A DNA stretch of 64,000 nucleotides from the NCBI GenBank assembly GCA_030386875.1, contig CM059568.1:11642316-11706315 (forward strand), given 5' to 3'. Below the pieces are notes generated by a model. It had not been told where the DNA came from. It saw nothing but the letters and a program-made list of their open reading frames with translations, and did not search any database. Below, one piece after another: positions 34,713 to 47,079 of this stretch (the stretch's first letter is position 1; the number at the start of each line of letters is the position of its first letter). Position numbers and translations under genes: made by a program. Origin of the DNA: Morinoia aosen. Lineage: Eukaryota; Arthropoda; Malacostraca; Amphipoda; Talitridae.

Positions 34713-37700
34713 AGCTATTCCCTTCCTATCGATACTTGTGTATGGTTAATCCAATCGGTGATTGCAGCCACTAAGCAACACAATTCCAGTTCATCAAGTT
34801 TAAGGAACCTGAAAGTTCTTTTCGAATCAAATTCAGTTTTCATAAACTCAGTGTAGTAAATAGGAAAATTACTATTGCAAGGAGTCTAGTAAAAGTCTAT
34901 TGGCGCTCTTTAAGCCGCTCTCTGATGTTTCCTACAAGCCGAGGGGTGTCGGTGATGCCACTTGGAAAACACACTGTACTTGCAGCCCTTTCAAACTCTA
35001 TCACTATTTCCCCAGTTATTTTAGCCGCTCTCTGCTGAAGCTAAACTTTGACGGTTAGACTCAGTGAGGCCCCGGCGAAAAAGTTAGACACGCAGCACAT
35101 ACGCAGGGTAAGCGTAGTCTTCCATTCATTTAGGGTAGGGGTACCTATACGCTCGTCAAAAGCACGTCCCTCGCTTGTCAGAGCACCTCTGTACTTCCGA
35201 ACTGACTCGTGGTTTTTAACTTGGTTGAACAAAACCAGCTATCTTGTCATCAGCGACGACTTGTACTTCGTATGAAGAGCGTTTGGTTCACGGAACAGCG
35301 CTGGCGGTAGCATGTTTACGGAGCCGAGTGAGAGGGAACACCTGAACCTTCAATCCGTGTGTGTCGCGGTAGAGGAAACAAGGTAGGGTCATTTCTATGG
35401 GAGAAAATACACCTCCTCTTGTTCGGCTAGCCAATAGAAAGGCCTTATTTCAAACAAATTTGATGACGTCACCAAAACTCCATGTCGTTAGGCCAATAGT
35501 GGAGCCAGATTTAGGGGTGCAGTGCTACCAGATGCCGTGACGTCAGCAAAAACACACCATCAACGAAAAAAAGACTGGTTTCAACCTACCTTTTCCTTTA
35601 TCGTGTTTGTGTCTGTGATTAGTAAGAAAATCAAAATGTTTGCTACCAGCTGCCAGCGAGCTACTGACAGTAGGTGCATGTTGACCGTAAGTTTGCGATT
35701 AGCTCAATCCATTACCAAAATTTGTTAGAAAATTTTATCAATAATACGGTAGAAGAATGGATTCCACAGATACTGTTTTAAAAGAATTAAATTGGATGTC
35801 AGACATCAGATGTAAAAATTAACGTGAAAATTCCTATGGTGTAAATCCACACAACGCAAATCAACATCAAACATATTTTTACCAGAAGATGTCAAGTCGT
35901 AATCTGAACGACAAATGTAGAAGTAATTTAAAAGAAATCAATGAATGTACTACTCTACAGTGGATCAACAAACTTCATAGACATTATTGATAGAGGATGT
36001 CAACTAGTAATCTGAACATCAGACTTAAAAATAAACAACAAAAATTAAGTATCTTCGATGGTTGTACCAGAAAAAGTCTATAATGACATACCTTTACCTT
36101 GGTTCTCTCCGTAACACCACCCTTTTGCTGCCATGGGAAACTAATAGCCAACAATTTGGAGACGTTTGCTTTTCATCAATTCCATCTGTGAATATTTCAA
36201 ACTCCCACCAAATGCTCATAACTCTAAATCATGTGACTTCAGTGCAGTTTTACTTATTAAAAAATTATGCTTGCACCATGAAAACTACATGAGACCAATA
36301 CATCTAACAAAAGAATCATCCTAATGAATCATAATGTTCATGAATATTTGAAAAAGAAATTATTCTACCAGACAATCTCAATGCATTCAAACAGCTTCGA
36401 GTGTGAGTATTTTACCTTCCCTACTGAGTTCATTCTGCTCAAATTATTCACTCAGCTGCCACAGCGCACGGAGCGACCAGTGATGGGCGGCGAAAAACAA
36501 AGAAAATATTAAAAGAGTTCCCAGTCATTGTGCAGCAGGCCCCATAATCGCCCTTACGTACCAGCCACAACTTCCGCGGCACAGCATTACATCTGCAATG
36601 TCCACAGGTCAATTTTTTTATATCTTCGGGAAATATCACTTAAAAGAAACATGTTTTCCGAGTGTTATGCATATGAATGTTATAAACCTAAGTATTTTCT
36701 GGATGAAAAATATAATACGGGACTGCAAAACAAAACAAAATACATCCAAAAACAAATTTCCTGCTAATTGTTGATGCGTCTGCCTTTCAACCAGAATACA
36801 ATGAACAAAAAATAAATTAGCTGAAAGAAAGAATTAATCAACTCATCATTATCAAATACACTCTCTTAGTTTCATTGCGAAGAATTTAAATTTTCAGATA
36901 ATATTCCATTCTAGTAATGATTAGATTTATTTTCGACAAGCCACAAATTTCAAATGAAATACTGATGACAAGCTTGCTACCAAAACACCTTGAGACAGCT
37001 GAGGCACTAATTCTCTTAGGCCGCTTTTTAGTAGCAATACCGATTATCTATCGTAGAATTGAAAGAGGCTAAGTAGAGTTCGATGATTCAGACCAGCTGT
37101 AATCAACCTTCTGGCAAGGCAAGTTGGTAGTAGACCCCACACACTACAACGCAACTTTCCCTCGCGTCTAACAAAGGTTGTGTTAAGTGTGTACCCCAAT
37201 TTCAACTTTCTAGAGTTTTACAATAATATTCACCATTTTCAAGAAATTTTTTATGGGAATTCTGCAAGGTTCTGGGGATTTTGTTGCTCTGGAAAAGCCA
37301 AAACTGCCTTCTTTCGAAGTACACACCTACTCAAGGTAGAAATACGAATGATTCTAAATGAAATACGAATAAAAACGAATTACGAAATATGAATAAAATT
37401 TGATAAAATCATGCAAATTCATTAAGCTTTAGTCAAAAGTTATAAGTGTAATTTGTGTAAACTTTTAAAAAGAAAAAATCCATAGAATTGAGACTTGAGT
37501 TCATACAATTTATTCCACATTCCTATTGACAGCGTAGGTCTTTTATGATAAAAATTGAATTGGCCAATTACATTTAGTTTAACGGATGTGTAAAAAATGA
37601 TCATGAGTGGAAGACGAATTTAAAAGGAAATTATGTAGCTCCTGGTGGTGAACTCCCAACACTGACGATAAAAGTCGTAAATTCTGCTGCGGTTAAACAG

Positions 37701-38035
37701 AGCAGATATCTGTAATGTATTAATCTAAATAATAATAACAACGGAATAATAACTCTGGGTAATACTTTTTCAGTAACTTGGAGATGCATTGAATATTTTA
37801 ATTGATTCTGAAGGAGTTTTAGGCGCTGATTTCAAATCTGAAATTGGTTTTTCTCTACAAGCTTTAGTTTGTATGCAATTTGCGGTTTTTGAAATTGTAC
37901 TTGCGTAAGCCCGAATAAGCATTTTCACGTCCATACATATTTTTAAAAATAACTTCTAATATTTTGATCATACTTCTATGGTTCCAGTTCAAACGTGACT
38001 TCCAAAGAGAGACTTCATTGCAGAAACTAGCCTGA
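34713..38035. other. Intergenic sequence, nothing firmly recognised
   Basis: Only short frames, no paired splice sites and no clear transposon ends. A minus-strand 63-residue frame at 35041-35232 is isolated and has no recognised domain. Confidence 0.4.
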
Positions 38036-38037
38036 TG

Positions 38038-39918
38038 CCTTCTGCTACATATGTGGATGATACACACTCAATAGTCAGAGACGTAGCATATCCTCGTTCG
38101 TCAAGCGTGCCTACAAGGCATGCTATGAAGTTCGTCTTGGTGATCAAGACCAGCAATGGGCTTCTCATGTTGTTTGTCACAATTGTGAAGATATCCTTCG
38201 AGACTGGACCAAAGGAAAGCGCAAAGGTCTACCTTTTCGTGTTTCAATGATTTAATGCAAACCCACCAACCATGTACTGACTGCTTCTGCATGGTAAACA
38301 CAACGGGTGTTGGGAGGAAAAACCGACATAGGCGCTGAACATTCCCTCAGCTATTGGGCCTGCTCCGCACTCTGAAGAAGTGCATGTTCCAGTTTTCAAA
38401 GGCTTTCATTCATTGGACGATAAAGACATCGGACATGATACAAGCGAAAAAGACAGTTGTGACAGCGAATTGTCTGAAAAGTATTCACAATCGGAGAACT
38501 GTTCTTCCGACACTGAACTTTTTCCCTTCCCAAGTCTCTTCCCCAGGCTGAAATGAATGATTTAGTGCGGGATCTAGGTTTTTAAAGAAAGCAGCAGAGC
38601 TTTTGGCATCAAGATTACAAGGCAGAAGTCTTGTTGATCCCTCTGTTGAAGTATCATATTTCAGAAAGCGTAACCAGCTTTTTGTGACCTTCTTTTCAGA
38701 AGACAGACAGTTTGTTTACTGCCATGACATCCCAGGGCTTCTCAATAAACTGGGTGTACCTTACTATAGTCCTGCTGAATGGAGACTCTTTTTAGACAGT
38801 TCAAAACGCCGTCTAAAGTGTTTTATTTTACATAATGACAATGTTTATGGAATAGTACCAGTCGGTCACTCAGACCATTTGTACGAAGGCTATGAAGATT
38901 TCAGACTGCTCATGAACTTATTGAAATATCATGAGCCCAATTGGATCATTTGTGTAGACTTAACCCTTTAACACCCCAGAGGACTATACGGTCCTCTTTC
39001 GAAAGTAGCCTTAATATACTGTATTGTGTTTATAGCTAAATTTGTTCCCTAATATGTTTTTTAAAGTTAATTACCGAGTGGCATTTTATTTCTCATTTTG
39101 GTATCGAAGACAACCTGATGGCAGCGCCAGTCTAATGATGGTGGTTGTGATAACGACAATATGAAGACAAAAATGCTGGCGTTAAAGGGTTAAAGATGGT
39201 CGGCTTTCATCTTGGACGACAGAAAGGTTTCACCAAGCCTCCATGTTTCCTCTTTATGTGGGACAGCCGAGCACGAGACGAACATTGGGTCCAGCAGGAC
39301 TGGCCTATTCGTGACACCCTTCAAGCAGGCTTGCAAAATATCATACAAATACCATATATATCATTGTAAGTAGAGATAAGATCATCTTTCCTCCTCTTAA
39401 CATCAAATTAGTTTTGATGAAGCAATTTGGCAAAGCACTGGAATCTGGAGGTAAATTTTTCCAACACATCATCAGAGCTTTACCAGGGTATTCATTAGAG
39501 AAGATCAAAGCAGGAGTGTTTTTGATGGCCCACACATTCTCAACCCTAACTCGTGATGATCAGTTTGTTGCTAAGAAGACCGGTTTAAAAAAAGGCAGCA
39601 TAGTTACCCTTTGTGGCAGTCATTCATAACTTCCTAGGAAACTATAAGGCGGAGAACTACAGTGAACTTGTGAACAGAATGCTCCTCGCTTTTCATGATC
39701 TCGGGTGCAACATGAGCATCAAGCTTCATTTTTTGAACATCCACCTTGATAAGTTCCCTGACAACCTGAGGGCTGTGAGTGACGAACAAGGAGAACGATT
39801 CAACCAAGACCTAAAGGTCATGGAAGAACGCAACCAAGAGCGCTGGGACAAAAGGATGATGGCTGACTACTGCTGGAGCATTAAACGAGATCGTTCAGAT
39901 GAAGTGTACAAAGTTTAA
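38038..39918 (+). pseudogene. Broken copy of a repetitive arthropod gene family of unknown function
   Basis: An intronless coding relic spread over several frames. Landmarks in order are a Cys-pair (VCHNCEDILRDWTKGKRKG, about 38176-38232), a second Cys/His patch (TDCFCMVNT, about 38279) and SYFRKRNQLFV. These are followed by YCHDIPGLLNKLG, PAEWRLFLDSSKRRLK, KPPCFLFMWDSRARDEHW, LMKQFGKALESGGKFFQ, AVSDEQGERFNQDLKVMEE and MMADYCWSIKRD. I recognise this set from uncharacterised, many-copy arthropod proteins. Its biochemistry is unknown, and a transposon origin is plausible but unproven. It is dead here: an in-frame TAA at 38253-38255, frame changes near 38265, 38580, 39350 and 39600, and a 226-bp MITE at 38964-39189. 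The final 100 codons (39613-39918) remain open. Confidence 0.75.
38960..39193. mobile_element. 226-bp piggyBac-type MITE with TTAA target duplication
   Basis: The element occupies 38964-39189 and is flanked by TTAA at 38960-38963 and 39190-39193. The ends are inverted: CCCTTTAACACC on the left and GGCGTTAAAGGG on the right, 11 of 12 matching. TTAA targeting and CCC termini are the piggyBac hallmark. Removing the element and one TTAA brings the pseudogene codons on either side (ending VD and starting KMVGF) back into one frame. The insertion site is therefore exact. Confidence 0.88.
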
Positions 39919-40275
39919 AGTTACACACGCAAATTCCTGACTGAATGGAATACACAAACAAATTGATAAACTTTCACCAGCTGTGGTAATGTTCTGAAGG
40001 ATGCTAATCTACCTTCGATGTTTTCTAAGAAACGTTATCAGAAAATACGGCACAACCAACAATAGTGTAATTTACTCTCAAATAACATTTTAGTGTTCGA
40101 TTTCTTTTGCCTTAATAAATATGCAGAAATGTCTTTCATGCCGTTATAAGATTCAAGTGAACAAATGAATTGTGGCTGATGTTGCAATTTCCTAAAATAA
40201 TGAAAAATTGACGAACTGAAAAATTAAAAATGTCAAATTGCTCAAAATCTGTAGCTTGCAGACAAAAACTGGCTT

Positions 40276-41130
40276 CAGGAGAGCGTCCCCCATACGGACT
40301 TTTTTCTTTATTATTGAACCTAGAACAATGAAATTTGGTATACTGATAGGAAATTGAATTTGGAATCGTTTTTGCTTAGAGCAAAAGTTCAATTTTCTTG
40401 AAAAGAAAACGGGAAATCAAAGAAAACGAAGTTAAAAGGGGGGTGTTTCAAAAATCTTCTCCTCCTACAGTTTTTGAGCTACAGTGATGATTTGGGTATC
40501 ATTGAATGCGGAAAGACACGGGCTTTTATGGATGTTAAAATTCATTCCAAAATTATTCATTGCTCATGAGTTATGACGTCATAAATTTTCACTTTTTCGA
40601 AAAAGGACATTTTTTTCCTATTTTTACACTTTTTCATATTGAAAATGTAAATTTGAGGAAACGAATTTCAGCATCCATAAAACCCCGCAATTTTCTGCAT
40701 CCAATGATACCAAAATCATCACTGTAGCTTAAAACCTGTAGGAGGAGAAGCATTTTGAAACCCCCAAAACCATTGTTTACATTATAAGCAAAACAAAGAA
40801 ACATAAACAATTCAAATAAAATTTTTTTTTAAATTTTTGGTTCAAGTTAGACCCCTGAAATCATTATAGAGTAATCCAGAGACATAGGAGTTGACATAGC
40901 ATCTTTGCGCCGTGAAGAAAGTGCCATGGGGGAGGTGTAACATGATAAAATACAACTTCCCCCTCCCCTCCCCCCCATTCTTCAAACCCCCGTAGCGGGC
41001 GAACGAGTGAACGTACGAGTCTCATTTTTTCACAGGATGTACCTGACCTCTTGCACTTCTTATAACAGCAAAAATCCCAGTCTCTCAAGAAATCCCAGAA
41101 GCAAGGATTCATAAGGGGGACGCTCTCCTT
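40276..41130. mobile_element. 855-bp inverted-repeat element with an internal palindrome
   Basis: The termini are inverted: CAGGAGAGCGTCCCCC at 40276-40291 and GGGGGACGCTCTCCTT at 41115-41130 (15 bases matching). Inside, about 110 bases at 40449-40556 are inverted at about 40664-40775. Both arms share CTCCTCCTACAG and GATGATTT with GGTATCATTG. There is no transposase; it is a foldback or non-autonomous element. The outer end sequence differs from that of the 32680-34010 element. Confidence 0.72.
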
Positions 41131-42750
41131 CAGATTTGAAACGAACACACTCAAATTCACCATAGAAAGGTCTTTTTTAATTCAACAAAATGAGTGGTTC
41201 CCAAAGTATATTGTCTGAAGTTCATCATTTCATTTCGGAGCTTCAGGTGCACAAATGCAATATTTTTCGATAGAAATTAAATCCGGTTGACTAACAAAGG
41301 CAAAGAGCGAACAACATTTGCCGGACAAGTGTTTGCGGCAGCGCAGTGCCCATCAACACAGCGGACAGCTGCGTGAGTAACTGATCCCGTGATAAAGCCG
41401 CTGCAAAGCTTTCACACACACAACGCCGACAGAACATACTTGTTTCGTATTACGCTGCAGCTCACGCTCTTCATAAAATATAATAAAAGAGCAATGTTAG
41501 CAGTTTTTGTGTCTGTAATAATGTTTTTTTTGCACAAGTATCAACGCAGTGACAAAATTTTTCACCATAAACTGACTGCACAAAACAATTGTGTCGGTTG
41601 AGTTTCACTCACATAAAGCATTAACCAATAATCAAGCAATTCTGTGTATGTATAAAGCGAAATTAAAAGAATCCTGTTTTTTAAACAATTAAAGCTTGTG
41701 TGTTACAACACTGTGTTTTAATACAAAAATATTCTACCACAGAGAAGTGATGTATGCTTAAAATCGGCTTATGTTTGTACACCAGATATAATTGTACTTT
41801 CTAAACGCAAGTACTGATGTGTAAGACTTCGTTAATTTGTATTTATTTGACAGAATAAGTATTTTTGGGTTTTATTGGATGAGCTCTTATATAGGTCTCC
41901 ATGCAGGGTGGAGACAGTCAGGCAGCAGCCGGTATGGCCTCCTCTAAAATTGCCCCATCGAGAGATTCATGACAGAGTGACGCGTGAAAGGGAGGATTCA
42001 AATGCATTCCCCAAAAAATTAAATTGTTGTAAATATTAAAACGATATCAATAATGCATTAAACATCGAATATTAAACATTAATATATTAAAAGTTTCTCA
42101 CAATATTAAAAATTTCAAGGACTTCTGTTGACAATAATATATTTGAAAGGCTTTTCTCGAAAATAAAATATTCCAAGACTTCACTTGATAATGAAATATT
42201 TCAAAGACTCCATTTTTTAAGGATTTAAACTGCAGAGCTAGCGAATAAATATAATTAAATATAGTATGAACAATACATATATTTACTATGCTGAGCATGT
42301 ATAAATATAGAAAAAATCATTAGAGTATTTTAATAAACTTCATGACACTCATTGTAACTAAATGTGAATAATATTGAAAACTACGTTGTAGTCGCAGTTG
42401 CATAAGTTTTTAAAGGATCTATTTCAATCGGCGGCCTCTGGCGAACTGAAGTAATTCAATAAGTAACCAGAAGTTACGATCGAAGCTTATTCAAATTATA
42501 CAGAGCGATCGCACACATGTTGCTTGGTTTTTACATTTGTGGTTCCGTAAATCTGAAGTACAGATAAGGTTCGAGTGAAGCGTAAGTAGTTTTGAAATTG
42601 TGTTTCGTAACTCTCAGATTTGCATTTCTGCGTTATTTCTCAATTAATTAACTCGTAAGAAATACAAACTCATATTGAAGAAATAGAACATAGGCGCGCC
42701 AAATGATGCATTCATGTTTATTCTCACAACTTGCAGCAAGCGCTAGTTCT
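41131..42750. other. Intergenic sequence
   Basis: No gene recognised. The interval 42600-42720 resembles 45250-45370 (shared TTTGCATTTCTGCGTTATT versus GTGCATTTCTGTGTTATT, and downstream AATAATGCAT-type sequence). The two form a diverged dispersed repeat on either side of the 40-bp array. Confidence 0.4.
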
Positions 42751-43470
42751 TAACTAACACAAATTACAAGTATAGTTTTTTGGTGGATCTTAACTAACAC
42801 AAATTACAAGTATAGTTTTTTGGTGGATCTTAACTAACACAAATTACAAGTATAGTTTTTTGGTGGATCTTAACTAACACAAATTACAAGTATAGTTTTT
42901 TGGTGGATCTTAACTAACACAAATTACAAGTATAGTTTTTTGGTGGATCTTAACTAACACAAATTACAAGTATAGTTTTTTGGTGGATCTTAACTGACAC
43001 AAATTACAAGTATAGTTTTTTGGTGGATCTTAACTAACACAAATTACAAGTATAGTTTTTTGGTGGATCTTAACTAACACAAATTACAAGTATAGTTTTT
43101 TGGTGGATCTTAACTGACACAAATTACAAGTATAGTTTTTTGGTGGATCTTAACTAACACAAATTACAAGTATAGTTTTTTGGTGGATCTTAACTAACAC
43201 AAATTACAAGTATAGTTTTTTGGTGGATCTTAACTGACACAAATTACAAGTATAGTTTTTTGGTGGATCTTAACTAACACAAATTACAAGTATAGTTTTT
43301 TGGTGGATCTTAACTAACACAAATTACAAGTATAGTTTTTTGGTGGATCTTAACTGACACAAATTACAAGTATAGTTTTTTGGTGGATCTTAACTGGCAC
43401 GAATTACAAGTATAGTTTTTTGATGGATCTTAACTAACACAAATAACAAGAATGGATTTTTGGTAGGCTT
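42751..43470. repeat. 40-bp tandem array, 18 units, with 120-bp higher-order period
   Basis: Units start TAACTAACACAAATTACAAG and end TTTTTTGGTGGATCT. Units 1-6 read TAACTAAC. From unit 7 on, every third unit (42991, 43111, 43231, 43351) reads TAACTGAC. Unit 17 (43391) has TAACTGGCACG and unit 18 is diverged. Confidence 0.97.
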
Positions 43471-46400
43471 AGTAGTAGAGATTCATTTACGTAGTATATT
43501 TTCATATGATTCATTTTTTCGGCACAACAGTTTCAAATTTAGCAAAAATAGCACGATAAAAAAATATTGGAGTGACACAAATCACAATACTTTCAAAATA
43601 AGAACGTTCCCCTAAACACCTCGCCGAGACACGACGTGTGTGGCTGCTTTTAACATTTTCGTTCTGAGGCTAGTCATTACATAGAACTGTATGCATTGTG
43701 AAAATTTTGTAACTTATTTCAGGTACTTTGCGGGTAAAATAGAAGCTACTTAGCAGGACGCAGCAACTACGTACTTTAACTGTATGCTAGCCACACCAAC
43801 ACCAAATCAGCTATCATGCAAGTATGTAATGTAGGGACATGAGACCGAAGCTACTCTTTCTTTTCTCCTTCATAGCATTTAAGGGCCCTGCAAATATAAA
43901 TTTAAATGCAAGGGATTTTTAAAATCTATATTTGGTTTATATGACGATTTCTTCGTAGTAAAAACAAAACAATCACTATCTGCTAAGAAATTGGTAATGC
44001 CAAAGCATGCGTAAATTTCAATAATTCGGTCTACATCCTTCACATTTTCTGGCTAAGAAATTTGAGTGAAGCCCTCCGCCGGCTACAGTTATAAACAGCT
44101 CAAATATTATGTTTACATAATTCCAGCATGTAACATTGTCTTCGTGTCCACTCAGCGTGTTTTTTTAGTCATTATAGTATTATGCTTGAAAGCAGAGCGT
44201 TTATCAATGCTTGAAGAATGCTTAAACGGTGAATGTCTTGTACTCATAAGTAAACCTAATGCTTATTCCTACTCTGTTGTACTTCTTACTACATCTTCGG
44301 ACAATCTTTTCTAAACAGTTATTTTGGACACCAAACACTAATTTTCTAACTTTGAAGAAAGGAGCTAAAACGCAATTCATGTTCAAGGGATTTTTTTTTA
44401 TCTTCCCTATCAAATTATTTCTACATAATAAGACTTAAAATATGTGATCTCAGAAATTATAGTTTCTGTAAATTTGCTATTTAAAAAAATGAGTATGGGC
44501 TGGAACTAGATTCAAAAAACGTAAAAGAGTCAAAATGCTCGCTCGCTGTTACAAACATTTAAAATGCTGACCTCACCCAGCCTAATTCTTCAGATAATAA
44601 TCTGACCTGACGCCTTGTTACGGAAAACCAATATATCAGCCGACCGATTCTGTCTCCGATGAAGGCATAAATTGAAGAAAAACTGTCCGTGGCTGCGAAT
44701 ATCAGATCCTTGGTGTTCGGTCCGTCTTGTGCATAGTGATGTAGAGAGAAGGTTCCGCCTTTGCTTGGGGCGATGTTGAATGGGAAATTTTATGTTAATC
44801 TTTTCGAGCAAAAATTGTAGCAAAAATATGTGGCTGCGTAGCACGGTGAGAACGAGAGAGTCATGCCATGACAAAATGAAAATGTGCACTTATAGAGAGT
44901 TGCCAGGGAGATGAGGGAGAAGGCGATGCTCTATTATTAAGTGCCTGCTAGCCGCATCTCCGTAAAGGCCTCGTGCAGGCATGGCCGGACACATGATTGT
45001 CTTCCCAGGAGTATTTACAGTTGGTCTTATGTGCCAGGCCTCCATTATCGATGCAGCACTAAACTTAACTACTGACCAGGGGTCGCCATAAAGCTTGCCT
45101 GCTCACAGGAGCACGGAGCCGAAGATGCCGTAAAGCTGTGGCTGCCGACGGAGGTGCTGTGCGTGTAGAGACCGGCAGGCTGAGGTGGGGTGGGGCGTGG
45201 TAGGTCTGGGAGGCGTGCTGAGCTGTTCTATACTATTTAATTCATGGCTCTTAGATGTGCATTTCTGTGTTATTCCTCATTAAAATAATTGGCAAGAAAC
45301 TCAAACATATTTTTAATAAACAGAACACAAGCGCGTGAAATAATGCATGCAAGAATAATGTATTCGTAGCATGGAGTTAGCTTTATTTCACTACTTTCTG
45401 GGGTGTATGACACTGCATTCAAATGTAACACCGTAATTCCCGTGGAGTTTTAGCTCGTCGCTCAGTCCTGCTAATTGGGGTCATTCCTCTGTAAAGGCAT
45501 TTCCAAAGCGTTTCAATGTAAGTAAATAATTACTAAAGCAATGTAAATAAACTGAGTACGAAACAAATCAACGTTTCTAAATCTATACAGCGATCTGATA
45601 AAATTCTGCCATCAGATGAGCGACAGCTGCCCATCTTTGAGCTGCCCTCACTTCAGTCAGTTTAGTAAGAATTACCTGGACCACAGCCGCCGCTACAAGC
45701 ATTTTAGTACAATTTATTGTGCAGCTTAGGAGTACAACTTCTCAAAATATCATAATGAATAAACGTGAACAACTTTTATACCCTTATCTAATTAAAAACA
45801 AAGCCTACATTGTAAGTGAACTGCGATACTACCAAGAAAACATTTGTACAAGCACGTGCTTATTTAATTGTCCTAAATATCACATATTTAAAATACGAGT
45901 GGTTGAGTTCTAGTCTGATTCAGAGTTATATTCCTCATCTTGCTGCAGATACCGCAGCGTGTGTGAATTAATCTTCACAACAAGGCTCGAAAGACCGCAC
46001 GCACAAAATTCCTAGCAATAGTTTATAGGCAGAACAAAGAACAACAAACAGGAGCAAATAAACCAATAAATGTGCAACGAGGCGATCAGGTTTATGGTGG
46101 CCATGCATCTTGTGCCCGCGTCCGTGAGCATGACAGGGAGGCTTGCTCTGAACAACACCAGGTGCGCTGAGACTCTGCTGTATAGTTGCGCAGCACGAAA
46201 TTTTTAAGGAAATGGACCTTCTGTTTGGGGGAGGAGGTGCGGCAGTTTTGCTCTGGTGAGCTGCTGAGTGTTTTAACTCAAAGTCGAGTCACTTCACAAA
46301 AATTAATGTGTATTATTGACCTAAATATTAAAAAAACATCAAAAATTCAAAAATCCAAAAGATTGACTCAGCTATAGAAAAATACATAATTGTCAGTTAA

Positions 46401-47079
46401 AAAAGCGACTTGTTGGTTGTAGTGTGAATTTCCTCATGTAAATTGTAATTTTGAAGTACATTTTTTTGTGAAGCAGGTTTTTTGAAGTAACAGAAAAAAC
46501 AGTCTCACAAATAAATACATGGAAACTTTAAACTTTCGCTCACTGAGGACCAAAATTTTAGGATTAGTGAATCCAAGTAACGTTTTATTATTTATTGGTA
46601 AATGCAAGGAACGTTTTATTTAAATATAAAACAAGAAGGTTATGAGAAACAGCAGAAATATCTAAAATAAAGTACGTATCATACACTGAAATATAGGGTG
46701 AAAAATAAAAAAAATTAAGAATTCTTCGCTATTTTTTCCATATTTCTACAAGATTTTTTCATTATAAAACCAGTTATAGTGGTGAGGTTCAAATTTTAAA
46801 GCTGCTTAAACAAAAAACCAGATCGTGATAAAAATGGGGGCAAGGTTATTCTTACTTTTGATGAGCGAGAAACAGAATCATTTGGTGACTCCGATCTGCG
46901 GTTGACTTGTTCATTGTTCAATGGCTCGCACATCGAGACTTCGATGGGTGGAGCCCACATACTGCGACGAGCAACGTGAAAAAATAAAATTATGATTTAG
47001 GAATGGCTTTCTCTAGAATCGAAACCAAGCGTAATTTTTTACTGTCCACTGTTTCGCTGATGAACAACTTTTAGAACAT
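43471..47079. other. Intergenic sequence
   Basis: No supportable gene. A minus-strand 99-residue frame (44590-44889) and the GC-richer stretch 44940-45220 show no domain, signal peptide or splice structure that I can defend. Confidence 0.4.
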
